Shown in pieces: positions 24,933-32,162 of a stretch of 35,736 bases of DNA. The stretch covers positions 651 to 36,386 of the forward strand of contig PMDB01000091.1 in NCBI GenBank assembly GCA_003155495.1, given 5' to 3'. Within the stretch, counting starts at the first letter, position 1; each line of letters opens with the position of its first letter. Under the pieces are notes generated by a model that did no database searches, had not been told where the DNA came from, and was given only the letters and a program-made list of their open reading frames with translations. Made by a program: the position numbers and the translations under genes. This DNA comes from Ignavibacteriota bacterium. GTDB taxonomy: Bacteria > Bacteroidota > Ignavibacteria > UBA10030.

Positions 24933-25946
24933 TTATTCATTCCATTTTAAGACGACTACTTTCTTTTGTAAAGAGCCGGTTTGACCCGGTATGCGAAGTT
25001 CACACCGAACCGCTTCTACCGGAACAAAGGCAGGTTTTGTTGTTCCATCCTCTGGGACTAATATGATAGAGCCGTCATTTAGCTTTATTGAGAGGTAATA
25101 TTCAAGTTTTGGATATTTTACTTTGTTCGCCGGTAATTGACCCGTTGCAACCTGCCCTGTAATGGTTAAGGGAAGTTCGGTAAACGTTTGTACATTTTGT
25201 TTCCGATAAAAGAGGCTGGCAGCTATTGCTTTTCCTTGGAACGAAGATAAGTTGACACGGACTGAACCGGTTTGTTTTGATTTAAGATGACCGAAATCCG
25301 GACCAATGCCTCCAGAATCAATATCTCCCAAGTTTTGACTCAGTCTTATATTGTTCAATGTCAGCGCATTTGCTTTGCCGACTTTGAAATTACCGGTACT
25401 GTCGGTAACACCGGTTTGTCCTGCACCAACGGATCCCTTTTTACCAGAGATAGAATTTGTGAATTCCGCAGCACCATCAACGATAGTCAAAGAATCCGCA
25501 TTGCCGCCGGCAATATAGCCGCCCAGCGTTCCGCGAATGGATGCAACAGAAATGGGGGATGAGAATCGGAATTGTTCCGTTTCTGCTTTCTTCACGTTGA
25601 AAATTATATTCCCGCGATCCATATGAACACTGCGGCTGAGAATTTCTTTTCCCTTCACTTCACCCTTAATAGTGACAATAGATTTTTCTCGGAGAATTAG
25701 TTTCGATTGATCCGCGAAAAGAATCATCGCCAAGGATCCTTTATCCGTTTTCACTTCATAGCCGGACTTTAACGTACTCAACGGAACTGCCTTCTGCCAT
25801 CCCTTTGAAGGAGATTTCATATTTACATCCCGAATGACTTTCACTATGTAGGCAGAGATATCTTTCTTGTCTTGTTTTCCTACTTGCCCCAGCGAAAGCA
25901 CTCCAAGGAGTGTGAAAACACCGATTATGATAATCTTCTTTGTCAT
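24933..25946 (-). CDS. FecR-domain secreted protein with C-terminal Ig-like domain
   Basis: 337 residues. Signal peptide at 1-20 (MTKKIIIIGVFTLLGVLSLG). The FecR domain covers about 45-170: LKSGYEVKTDKGSLAMILFA, DQSKLILREKSIVTIKG, then the VHMDRGNIIFNV and SVASIRGTLGGYIAGG blocks. Residues about 243-313 carry a second beta domain (LFYRKQNVQTFTELPL, YPKLEYYLSIKLNDG) that resembles the N-terminal domain of the barrel protein. Unlike classic FecR anti-sigma regulators it has no cytoplasmic domain or transmembrane helix, so it is probably a periplasmic or surface structural or signalling protein. AAAGGAG precedes the ATG. It follows the secreted unknown gene by only 18 bp. Confidence 0.85.
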   Translation of the reverse strand: MTKKIIIIGVFTLLGVLSLGQVGKQDKKDISAYIVKVIRDVNMKSPSKGWQKAVPLSTLKSGYEVKTDKGSLAMILFADQSKLILREKSIVTIKGEVKGKEILSRSVHMDRGNIIFNVKKAETEQFRFSSPISVASIRGTLGGYIAGGNADSLTIVDGAAEFTNSISGKKGSVGAGQTGVTDSTGNFKVGKANALTLNNIRLSQNLGDIDSGGIGPDFGHLKSKQTGSVRVNLSSFQGKAIAASLFYRKQNVQTFTELPLTITGQVATGQLPANKVKYPKLEYYLSIKLNDGSIILVPEDGTTKPAFVPVEAVRCELRIPGQTGSLQKKVVVLKWNE

Positions 25947-25964
25947 GGTCTTCTCCTTTAGTGC

Positions 25965-27113
25965 TTATTGGTTTTCAACACTCAGTTCGAGTTTCACATC
26001 TTGCTGAGTGGAGAGCTCTTTCAGTAACACTTGCAGGTCGCTTTCTGAAAGCATATTGCCATTCAATGTAATGTTCCCATAGGGAGACCATGGGATCCAT
26101 TTTGTTGGATCTGCTCGAAGTGTGGAATAGGTTGCTGATGCGTTCCCTGAAACAGAATTTAAGAAGTAATCAAGGATGCTTCCGAGATTATCATTCGTGA
26201 TCCGAAAAACGACCGGTTGACTTACGCTTTTCATCGGACCACGAGAGGATGAGACGTTCGCTTCTATCTGAAGAACGTACGCTTTGTTTTCCTGAAGTTG
26301 ACGTTTTGCATTTGCCGGATACGTAAGTGTATTTGTTCCAACAACATTTTCTTCTAGATACGGATTACCTCCGGTGAGCGCATCCTGAGGTGAGTGATGA
26401 TTCAATCCCGCTTCATAGACACGAACGGTTACGTTGGGTTCTGTAGATGTCCAACTGAATGTCGGTGCTAAATTATTGGAGTAACTTCCATTCTTGGGAT
26501 CATTGATTTCTACAAAGACCTCATCCACCGCTGAATATGGAATGACGATCGTTTTTGAGTCCCCTCCGTATGAATTATTTGGATCCGTGGTACCTTGTGG
26601 AAGCGCCTTTACAGTAATCTGATATGTACCTGGAGGTGCCGCTGAAGTCGTTTGTGCAAAATCTGTTATTCTTTTCTTGAGATTCGAATTCTCGATATTC
26701 GAGTTTGCACCCAGTGGATAGAGTACAGCAATTCCACCCGCAGCCTTTACGAAGTCACGTGCAGTAAGCGTAAGTCTTCCGGTAAAAGGGATGTCGTGTG
26801 AAAGTCCTTCTAACAATTGTTCCGCATGAGCATCGCCCCGCAACTGAACGAGCACTTTCATGTAGATGCGGATTTGCAGTGGCGGGACTTGTTGCGCTCC
26901 AACAAGATCCACAGAAAATCCAGAGACAGCGGAATTCAAATTCTGTGTCTTTGCATCAATAAAATCAGTAAGATAAAGAATATCATATTCGGCGATGTTG
27001 ATCGTAGTATTTATCGAACTCTTTGTGTTCTGTGCGTTAGCGGGCGCGAACCACAGTCCCAAGCCGAACACAGTGAATATGAACACGAGTAATTTCATAC
27101 GGAGGCTTTTCAT
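25965..27113 (-). CDS. Secreted protein of unknown function
   Basis: 382 residues. A signal peptide is clear (MKLLVFIFTVFGLGLWFAPA, cleavage near ANAQ). The middle carries a beta-rich module; NLAPTFSWTSTEPNVTVRVY at about residues 215-235 looks like an Ig/fibronectin-like strand pair, with the preceding DEVFVEINDPKNGSYS as a linker. The N-terminal 140 residues (NIAEYDILYLTDFIDAK, LTARDFVKAAGG) match nothing I recognise. No Cys-lipobox, membrane helix or catalytic motif was seen. AAAGGAG lies 9 bp before the ATG. It is transcribed immediately upstream of the FecR-protein gene (18 bp gap), so it is most likely part of the same envelope module. Confidence 0.75.
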   Translation of the reverse strand: MKSLRMKLLVFIFTVFGLGLWFAPANAQNTKSSINTTINIAEYDILYLTDFIDAKTQNLNSAVSGFSVDLVGAQQVPPLQIRIYMKVLVQLRGDAHAEQLLEGLSHDIPFTGRLTLTARDFVKAAGGIAVLYPLGANSNIENSNLKKRITDFAQTTSAAPPGTYQITVKALPQGTTDPNNSYGGDSKTIVIPYSAVDEVFVEINDPKNGSYSNNLAPTFSWTSTEPNVTVRVYEAGLNHHSPQDALTGGNPYLEENVVGTNTLTYPANAKRQLQENKAYVLQIEANVSSSRGPMKSVSQPVVFRITNDNLGSILDYFLNSVSGNASATYSTLRADPTKWIPWSPYGNITLNGNMLSESDLQVLLKELSTQQDVKLELSVENQ

Positions 27114-27204
27114 AGCATAGAACTCCTTTGGATTATTGATTTGCCGACTTCATGTTAATCGATGAAGCAATAATGCATGTTGACAACTATCACAGGGAGG
27201 TGAC

Positions 27205-28563
27205 TTAAAAATTTATGACGTCATTATACAGAACGAACGCCATAAACACAAGCAATAAGATAAATCCCGCTTGCTGAATAACAATTTTCACTTTACTTGG
27301 CACTTCCCGTCGAAAAACAGCTTCATAGGCTAAAAACACAAGATGCCCGCCGTCAAGCGCCGGAAACGGAAGAATATTAAGCAAGGCAAGACTAATACTT
27401 AGCAAACCAATGAACCCAAAAAATTCTATAAATCCGCTGTCTGCTGATCTCTTCGCCAATTGTGCAATTTTTACTGGTCCACCCATCGATTTAAGCGAAG
27501 CCTTTCCAACAATTAATTGATACATATTGGAAAGAAAGAGAATACTGGTAAATTGAAGTTCTTGAATACCAGCCGGAAGCGCTTCAAAAAATCCGTATTG
27601 TTGTCGTTTGAGCGGTCCTTGATAGACACTTGCGATTTGAATACCAATTCTGCCCTCCGAGTTCGGAGTCACTTTTGCAGTCATCCTCTGTTCACCGCGC
27701 ACCCAAGTAAGGAGAATTTCTTTGCCTTTATTTGAACGTATGAATTCAGGAAGCAGACCGGCGCTGACGGGAATTCCATTGACCGCGAGAATCGTATCTC
27801 CCGGCTGAAGGCCTATCTTTCCTGCAGGTTTTTCCTTGTCAACAACAACGATAAGCGGAACTTCACCAATCGGACTTATTCCGAATTGTTCTTCTGTAAG
27901 ATCAGGAATGTCCGTACGGCGAATCGTAACAGTGATAGGTGCGCCTAAACGTTTCAACTGAAAGATAAGGTCATGCGTCACTGATTCTGTATAAATGGAG
28001 CTCCCAATTTCATCCCATTGCTGTATCGGATGATTATTAATTGAGAGAATCTCGTCACCAACATGCAGACCTGATTTCGCAGCGGAACTATTTGGCGTTA
28101 CATAACCAATCTCCCTTACCGGACGGATCGTCTTGCCCTGGTAATAAATAATTCCCCAGAAAATAATGATTGCAAGAAGAAGGTTCATCAACACACCTGC
28201 AGAGATGACAAGAGAGCGCTGCCATATGGGTCTCGAACGGAATTCCCATGGCTGTGGTTCTTGTTTTAAGAATTCCGTATCCATGCTTTCGTCAATCATA
28301 CCGGCAATCTTTACATATCCACCAATTGGAAACATTGCAACACGATAGTCGGTATTCCCCTCAAGATCGAGATCGTCGGCAAGTTTGCCGAAAGAAAATT
28401 TCGTTTTTTTATTCCATCCGAACAACCTGTTACCCATACCGACAGCAAATACTTCAGCACGCATTCCGCACGAAATCGCGGCAAGGAAATGGCCGAGTTC
28501 ATGCACCAGCACCAGAATGCCGATAGTAATAATAAAATAGAATAATGTGCTCAGTATAGTCAT
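27205..28563 (-). CDS. rseP: RseP-family site-2 zinc metalloprotease
   Basis: 452 residues, normal for the family. The zinc motif HELGH (H21, E22, H25, in LVLVHELGHFLAA) is in the first helix. Two PDZ domains follow at about 135-215 and 220-300 (SSAAKSGLHVGDEILSINN, PAGKIGLQPGDTILAVNG). The C-terminal zinc-binding block NILPFPALDGGHL (Asp about 404) and the last membrane helix close the protein. It performs intramembrane cleavage of anti-sigma factors and remnant signal peptides in the inner membrane. It is paired with dxr (48 bp gap), a common bacterial arrangement. The anti-sigma factor encoded at 18891 is a possible substrate (inference). Confidence 0.94.
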   Translation of the reverse strand: MTILSTLFYFIITIGILVLVHELGHFLAAISCGMRAEVFAVGMGNRLFGWNKKTKFSFGKLADDLDLEGNTDYRVAMFPIGGYVKIAGMIDESMDTEFLKQEPQPWEFRSRPIWQRSLVISAGVLMNLLLAIIIFWGIIYYQGKTIRPVREIGYVTPNSSAAKSGLHVGDEILSINNHPIQQWDEIGSSIYTESVTHDLIFQLKRLGAPITVTIRRTDIPDLTEEQFGISPIGEVPLIVVVDKEKPAGKIGLQPGDTILAVNGIPVSAGLLPEFIRSNKGKEILLTWVRGEQRMTAKVTPNSEGRIGIQIASVYQGPLKRQQYGFFEALPAGIQELQFTSILFLSNMYQLIVGKASLKSMGGPVKIAQLAKRSADSGFIEFFGFIGLLSISLALLNILPFPALDGGHLVFLAYEAVFRREVPSKVKIVIQQAGFILLLVFMAFVLYNDVINF

Positions 28564-28611
28564 AAATTCAATTCACTCTTAGTCTTTAAATATATCTTTG
28601 AACACAGCAGG

Positions 28612-29766
28612 CTATAATAAAGTTCGAATGTATTCCCGTGTTTTGTGGTCACTTTGAAACGTGTGCTCTAAATCAGGTGAGAGATGGTTTGTTTGTTTGG
28701 CAAGTGCTTGTTCAATAAGTTCAGGAATTCGATGAAACGCAATTTTTCTTTCTAAAAATGCCTGCACTGCAACTTCGTTGGCGGCGTTCATAATGGTGGG
28801 AGCAGTTCCACCTAAAGCAATTGCATCATATGCCAATTGCAGGCAGCGAAATTTTTCGCGATCCGGTGCCAAAAATGTCAACGTGTGAAGTTTAGGAAAG
28901 TCCACTCTGCCTCCACTGAGTTGAACACGATCCGGATATGTGAGAGCATACTGAATCGGAATTTTCATATCCGGCAAGCCAAGCTGTGCTTTGATCGAAC
29001 CATCAATGAATTCGACCATCGAATGAATGATGGATTGCGGATGGATCACTACATCGATGCGTTCCGTCGGCATGTCGAACAACCAGTGCGCTTCAATCAC
29101 CTCCAACCCTTTGTTCATCATCGTTGCGCAGTCGATGGTAATTTTATTGCCCATTTTCCAATTAGGGTGATTCAGAGCTTTCTCCACTGTAATAGAAGCA
29201 AACTCTTCCATCGGCATATTCAAAAATGGCCCGCCCGATGCCGTCAGAATAATTTTAGTAATGCGGCTCCATTGCTCGCCGGCAAGACATTGTAAAATGG
29301 CGCTGTGTTCGCTGTCGATAGGAAGAAGTGAAACACCGTATTCCTTCGCCATGGAAGTCACTAGTTGTCCTGCTATAACGAGAGTTTCCTTGTTGGCGAG
29401 TGCAACGTTTTTGCGATGTTTGATGGCTTCGATAGTCGGCTTCAATCCAGCAAATCCGACAAGGGAATTGACGACAATATCGACATCATCTCGGCGAACT
29501 ATTTCCAGAAGACCTTCGCGCCCGGTCAGGACTTCAACCGAATCACCCACAATTATTCGTAGCGCTGCGGCTTTTGCTTCATCCAACACAACGACACCGC
29601 GCGGCTTAAATTGTGCTATCTGGCTTTGGAGCAGCTCGATGTTCGTGTTGGTGGAAAGATAGGTAACGCAAAATCGGTTTGAAAGATTATGAATGACCGA
29701 TAAGCTGTTGCGGCCTATCGAACCGGTCGAGCCAAGAATGGCGATATTCTTCGGAGTTTGACTCAT
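28612..29766 (-). CDS. dxr: 1-deoxy-D-xylulose 5-phosphate reductoisomerase
   Basis: 384 residues, normal length, from ATG 29766. It converts DXP to 2-C-methyl-D-erythritol 4-phosphate with NADPH, the first committed step of the MEP isoprenoid pathway. NADPH-fold motif IAILGSTGSIGRNSL is at the start, then NKETLVIAG, the metal- and substrate-binding DSEHSAI, LTASGGPF, the flexible-loop HPNWKMG, CATMMNKGLEVIEAHWLF, and HPQSIIHSMVEF. All active-site blocks are present. The frame is open 43 codons upstream, but that stretch has no DXR homology and would overlap the divergent TPR gene's control region. It shares an operon with rseP. Its isoprenoid product could feed the polyprenyl-phosphate carriers used by the GT-C enzymes in this window. 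Confidence 0.95.
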   Translation of the reverse strand: MSQTPKNIAILGSTGSIGRNSLSVIHNLSNRFCVTYLSTNTNIELLQSQIAQFKPRGVVVLDEAKAAALRIIVGDSVEVLTGREGLLEIVRRDDVDIVVNSLVGFAGLKPTIEAIKHRKNVALANKETLVIAGQLVTSMAKEYGVSLLPIDSEHSAILQCLAGEQWSRITKIILTASGGPFLNMPMEEFASITVEKALNHPNWKMGNKITIDCATMMNKGLEVIEAHWLFDMPTERIDVVIHPQSIIHSMVEFIDGSIKAQLGLPDMKIPIQYALTYPDRVQLSGGRVDFPKLHTLTFLAPDREKFRCLQLAYDAIALGGTAPTIMNAANEVAVQAFLERKIAFHRIPELIEQALAKQTNHLSPDLEHTFQSDHKTREYIRTLL

Positions 29767-29912
29767 GACATTCAAATTTAAGGTAATCAAAATCGGTAGG
29801 CATGTCAAGGTAACCGTTTCCATCCTCTTCATGATGACTGTTTCGCAAATCGGTTCTCCTTTTTGTATATTGATGGAAAGATAATGAACAAACAATAAGA
29901 AGAAGGGAAATA

Positions 29913-31742
29913 GTGAAAGGACAAATCGGATATATTGTTTTTTTGTTTACGTTTACCTTTGTATTGTTCAACACTGCCTTTTCCCAAGATGCTGACAAAA
30001 TGATGAAGCTTCGGCTCGCGCAAAACTTTGAAGAAGCAGATGAATGGGAGCACGCAGTCACATTATACGAGGAACTGTACAAATCCGAACCTACAAATTA
30101 TATTTTCCTTGATGGTCTCCGGCGGAGCTACACCCAACTGAAAGAGTACGATAAAGCAATTAGCATTATTCGCCGATGGTTCATCACCCATCCGCGCGAT
30201 ATCAACCTCATGACAACGCTTGGCGGTCTTTATTATGATTCAGGGAACGAAACAGCCGCGGATTCTGTCTGGAAAGTGGTGCTGTCCATTGATCCCAACA
30301 ACGTACAATCCTACCGTATTGTTGCTAATGAAATGATGCAGCACCGGTTATATGAACAGTGTATCCGCACGTATATTGACGGGCGAACGATGAGCAAAAG
30401 CGAAGTCCTCTTTGCAGACGAACTGGGATCCCTTTATGCTGCATTGCAGCAGTACACTTCGGCAACTCAAGAATATCTTCGTCTCATGAAAATAAATCCG
30501 GACCAATTATCGTTTGTGCAATCACGCCTCAGTGCCTTTATTCTCAAACCAGAAGCACTCCGGGCAGCATCAGAGATCGTGAAGGCGGAATTGAAAATCT
30601 CATCCGATAATATTGCGCTCCATCGTTTGTATGTCTGGCTCTTGATGGAAGAACGGCGGTACGATTCTGCCCTTGAACACTATCGCATGATCGACCGTCT
30701 CGCCAACGCCAACGGCAGCGAATTATTCAACTTTGCACAACAGTTGAATCAGGAACATGCTTCGGCAACCGCGGCAGAGGCATTCAAGGAAATTATCAAC
30801 CGTTTCGATAAAAGCGGGTTACTTCCGTATGCACGCTTTGGATATGCCCGCGCTCTTGAAGAATTAAGCGATGAAGTCGACACTCTTGCGCCAAAATCGC
30901 AGCCATCATACCGGGATGCAATTCAAATATATGAATCCATTGCCGCTGCACAAGATCATCCCGACCTTGCCGTGCAGTCATTATTTCGCGTTGGTGTTAT
31001 AAAGTTCGAAAAACTTTTTGACCTCGACGGCGCACTGAGCGCTTTTAACAAGATCAAAGAATTTCCCAACACAATGAACATTCTTTACGATGCCGCGATC
31101 AAAACCGGCGAGGTGCAGATGGCGCGCAACGACCTTATCGGAGCACGTAAGGAATTCGAGAGAACCGCCGAGCTCCCGCTCGTCATCTATCAAGATCAGG
31201 CTGTATTCAAATTGGCTGAGTTGAATTACTTTGAGACACAATTCGACACATCGCTTTCACTGTTGAAGCGGTTCGACTCAAACCTCAACACCGATCTTAC
31301 AAACGATGCATTACAACTCCAATATTTTATACAGGAAAATAAAACTTCCTCTTTGCCGGCATTGATAGAATTTGCAAAAGCCGATTTACAGATGCGCCAA
31401 AGAAAATATCCCGAATCTCTCAGCCACTTCGAGGATATTGTTCAGCAGTACCCAACGACATTACTTATCGATGACGCAATGATGAAAATCGGCGAGCTAC
31501 ATCTGAAACTGAAACAGACGAACAAAGCGATTGAGGCATTTCATTTTATCGCTGACTCGATTCAGTTGAGTATTCTCAAAGACAAAGCTCAATTCCGCAT
31601 TGCTGAAATATCCGAAAGCGTTCTGCATAATAAAACCCAAGCAATAACCGCTTATGAAAAATTACTGGAACGATTTCCGAATTCACTCTACGCAGAACAG
31701 GCAAGGAAGAGAATACGGCTGCTGAGGGGAGATGGTGTATGA
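29913..31742 (+). CDS. Secreted tetratricopeptide-repeat protein
   Basis: 609 residues. An N-terminal signal peptide (GYIVFLFTFTFVLFNTAFSQ) targets it to the periplasm or outer membrane. Nearly all of the rest is helical TPR repeats, for example HAVTLYEELYKSEPTNYIFL, YDKAISIIRRWFITHPRD, YPESLSHFEDIVQQYPT, TNKAIEAFHFIADS and ITAYEKLLERFPNSLYAEQA. The last repeats resemble those of BamD/YbgF-type proteins. It probably acts as a protein-interaction scaffold in envelope assembly; partners are unknown. The start is GTG at 29913, chosen because AGAAGGGA lies 7 bp before it and the signal peptide begins there. It is divergent from dxr (146 bp). Confidence 0.82.
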   Translation: MKGQIGYIVFLFTFTFVLFNTAFSQDADKMMKLRLAQNFEEADEWEHAVTLYEELYKSEPTNYIFLDGLRRSYTQLKEYDKAISIIRRWFITHPRDINLMTTLGGLYYDSGNETAADSVWKVVLSIDPNNVQSYRIVANEMMQHRLYEQCIRTYIDGRTMSKSEVLFADELGSLYAALQQYTSATQEYLRLMKINPDQLSFVQSRLSAFILKPEALRAASEIVKAELKISSDNIALHRLYVWLLMEERRYDSALEHYRMIDRLANANGSELFNFAQQLNQEHASATAAEAFKEIINRFDKSGLLPYARFGYARALEELSDEVDTLAPKSQPSYRDAIQIYESIAAAQDHPDLAVQSLFRVGVIKFEKLFDLDGALSAFNKIKEFPNTMNILYDAAIKTGEVQMARNDLIGARKEFERTAELPLVIYQDQAVFKLAELNYFETQFDTSLSLLKRFDSNLNTDLTNDALQLQYFIQENKTSSLPALIEFAKADLQMRQRKYPESLSHFEDIVQQYPTTLLIDDAMMKIGELHLKLKQTNKAIEAFHFIADSIQLSILKDKAQFRIAEISESVLHNKTQAITAYEKLLERFPNSLYAEQARKRIRLLRGDGV

Positions 31743-31950
31743 AATTCCAAAATACAAATACGAAATCCTAAATAAGCTCCAATATCAAAATCCAATAATT
31801 ATTTTCTTCGCATTGAGTTGATCATTTTTTGATGTCTAAGATGAAGAAGAAAAGAATATTTCTTCTGACCATAATTATTATCTCGTTACTCAAGAAGTAA
31901 AAAAACAAGCAGTTCAGATTTATTCCTAAAAAACTTTGACCACACCATAT

Positions 31951-31985
31951 CCCCTCCTTACCAAGGAGGGGAAAAAGGGGAGGTG
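31951..31985. repeat. Palindromic intergenic repeat, C4TC2T2 type
   Basis: CCCCTCCTT (31951-31959), ACC, AAGGAGGGG (31963-31971) is a perfect 9-bp stem with a 3-nt loop, followed by AAAAAGGGGAGGTG, which repeats the right arm. Flanking CACCAT (31943-31948) and ATGGTG (31988-31993) extend the structure. I recall this kind of sequence as an intergenic repeat in FCB-group and other genomes (not checked). Confidence 0.55.
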
Positions 31986-32076
31986 AAATGGTGGGCGGTG
32001 GAATTATGAAAAAAATGAATGTGAGCACGCACAACCAATAGATTCTCTTAAGGCAAAATATGAGGAATTTTTATGC

Positions 32077-32113
32077 TGTATAAATACAAAAGGCTCAGAT
32101 TGCTCTGAGCCTT
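32077..32113 (-). terminator. Intrinsic terminator of the hydrogenase operon
   Basis: AAGGCTCAGA (32090-32099) and TCTGAGCCTT (32104-32113) form a perfect 10-bp stem with a 4-nt loop. On the minus strand TTGTATTTATAC follows. It lies 45 bp after the hydrogenase stop. Confidence 0.78.
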
Positions 32114-32134
32114 CGTGGAAATGAAGTTTCTTCT

Positions 32135-32162
32135 GTAGGGACATTTAATTGAATGTCCCTAC
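32135..32162. repeat. 11-bp palindromic element containing the hydrogenase stop codon
   Basis: GTAGGGACATT (32135-32145) and AATGTCCCTAC (32152-32162) are exact reverse complements around a 6-nt loop. The TAG stop of the hydrogenase gene (32159-32161) lies inside the right arm. Palindromes built on GTAGGGACRTT are, as I recall, dispersed in many bacterial genomes. Confidence 0.6.

Larger units (their letters stand above)
31743..32158. other. Gene-free spacer rich in palindromes
   Basis: No gene of normal size. It holds a 19-residue signal-peptide-like open frame (31841-31900, MKKKRIFLLTIIII then a basic end and TAA), a 9-bp G/C palindrome at 31951-31971, a 10-bp hairpin at 32090-32113 and an 11-bp palindrome overlapping the next gene's stop. 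The first 60 bases are low-complexity CAAAATC-type sequence. Confidence 0.55.

Noticed and set aside
29767-29895. 43-residue N-terminal extension of dxr
   Set aside because: No resemblance to DXR; the Rossmann strand begins directly after ATG 29766 and that start gives the normal family length.
31822-32034. 70-residue minus-strand frame in the palindrome-rich spacer
   Set aside because: Made largely of the G/C palindrome and T-rich low-complexity sequence; no ribosome-binding site or family.
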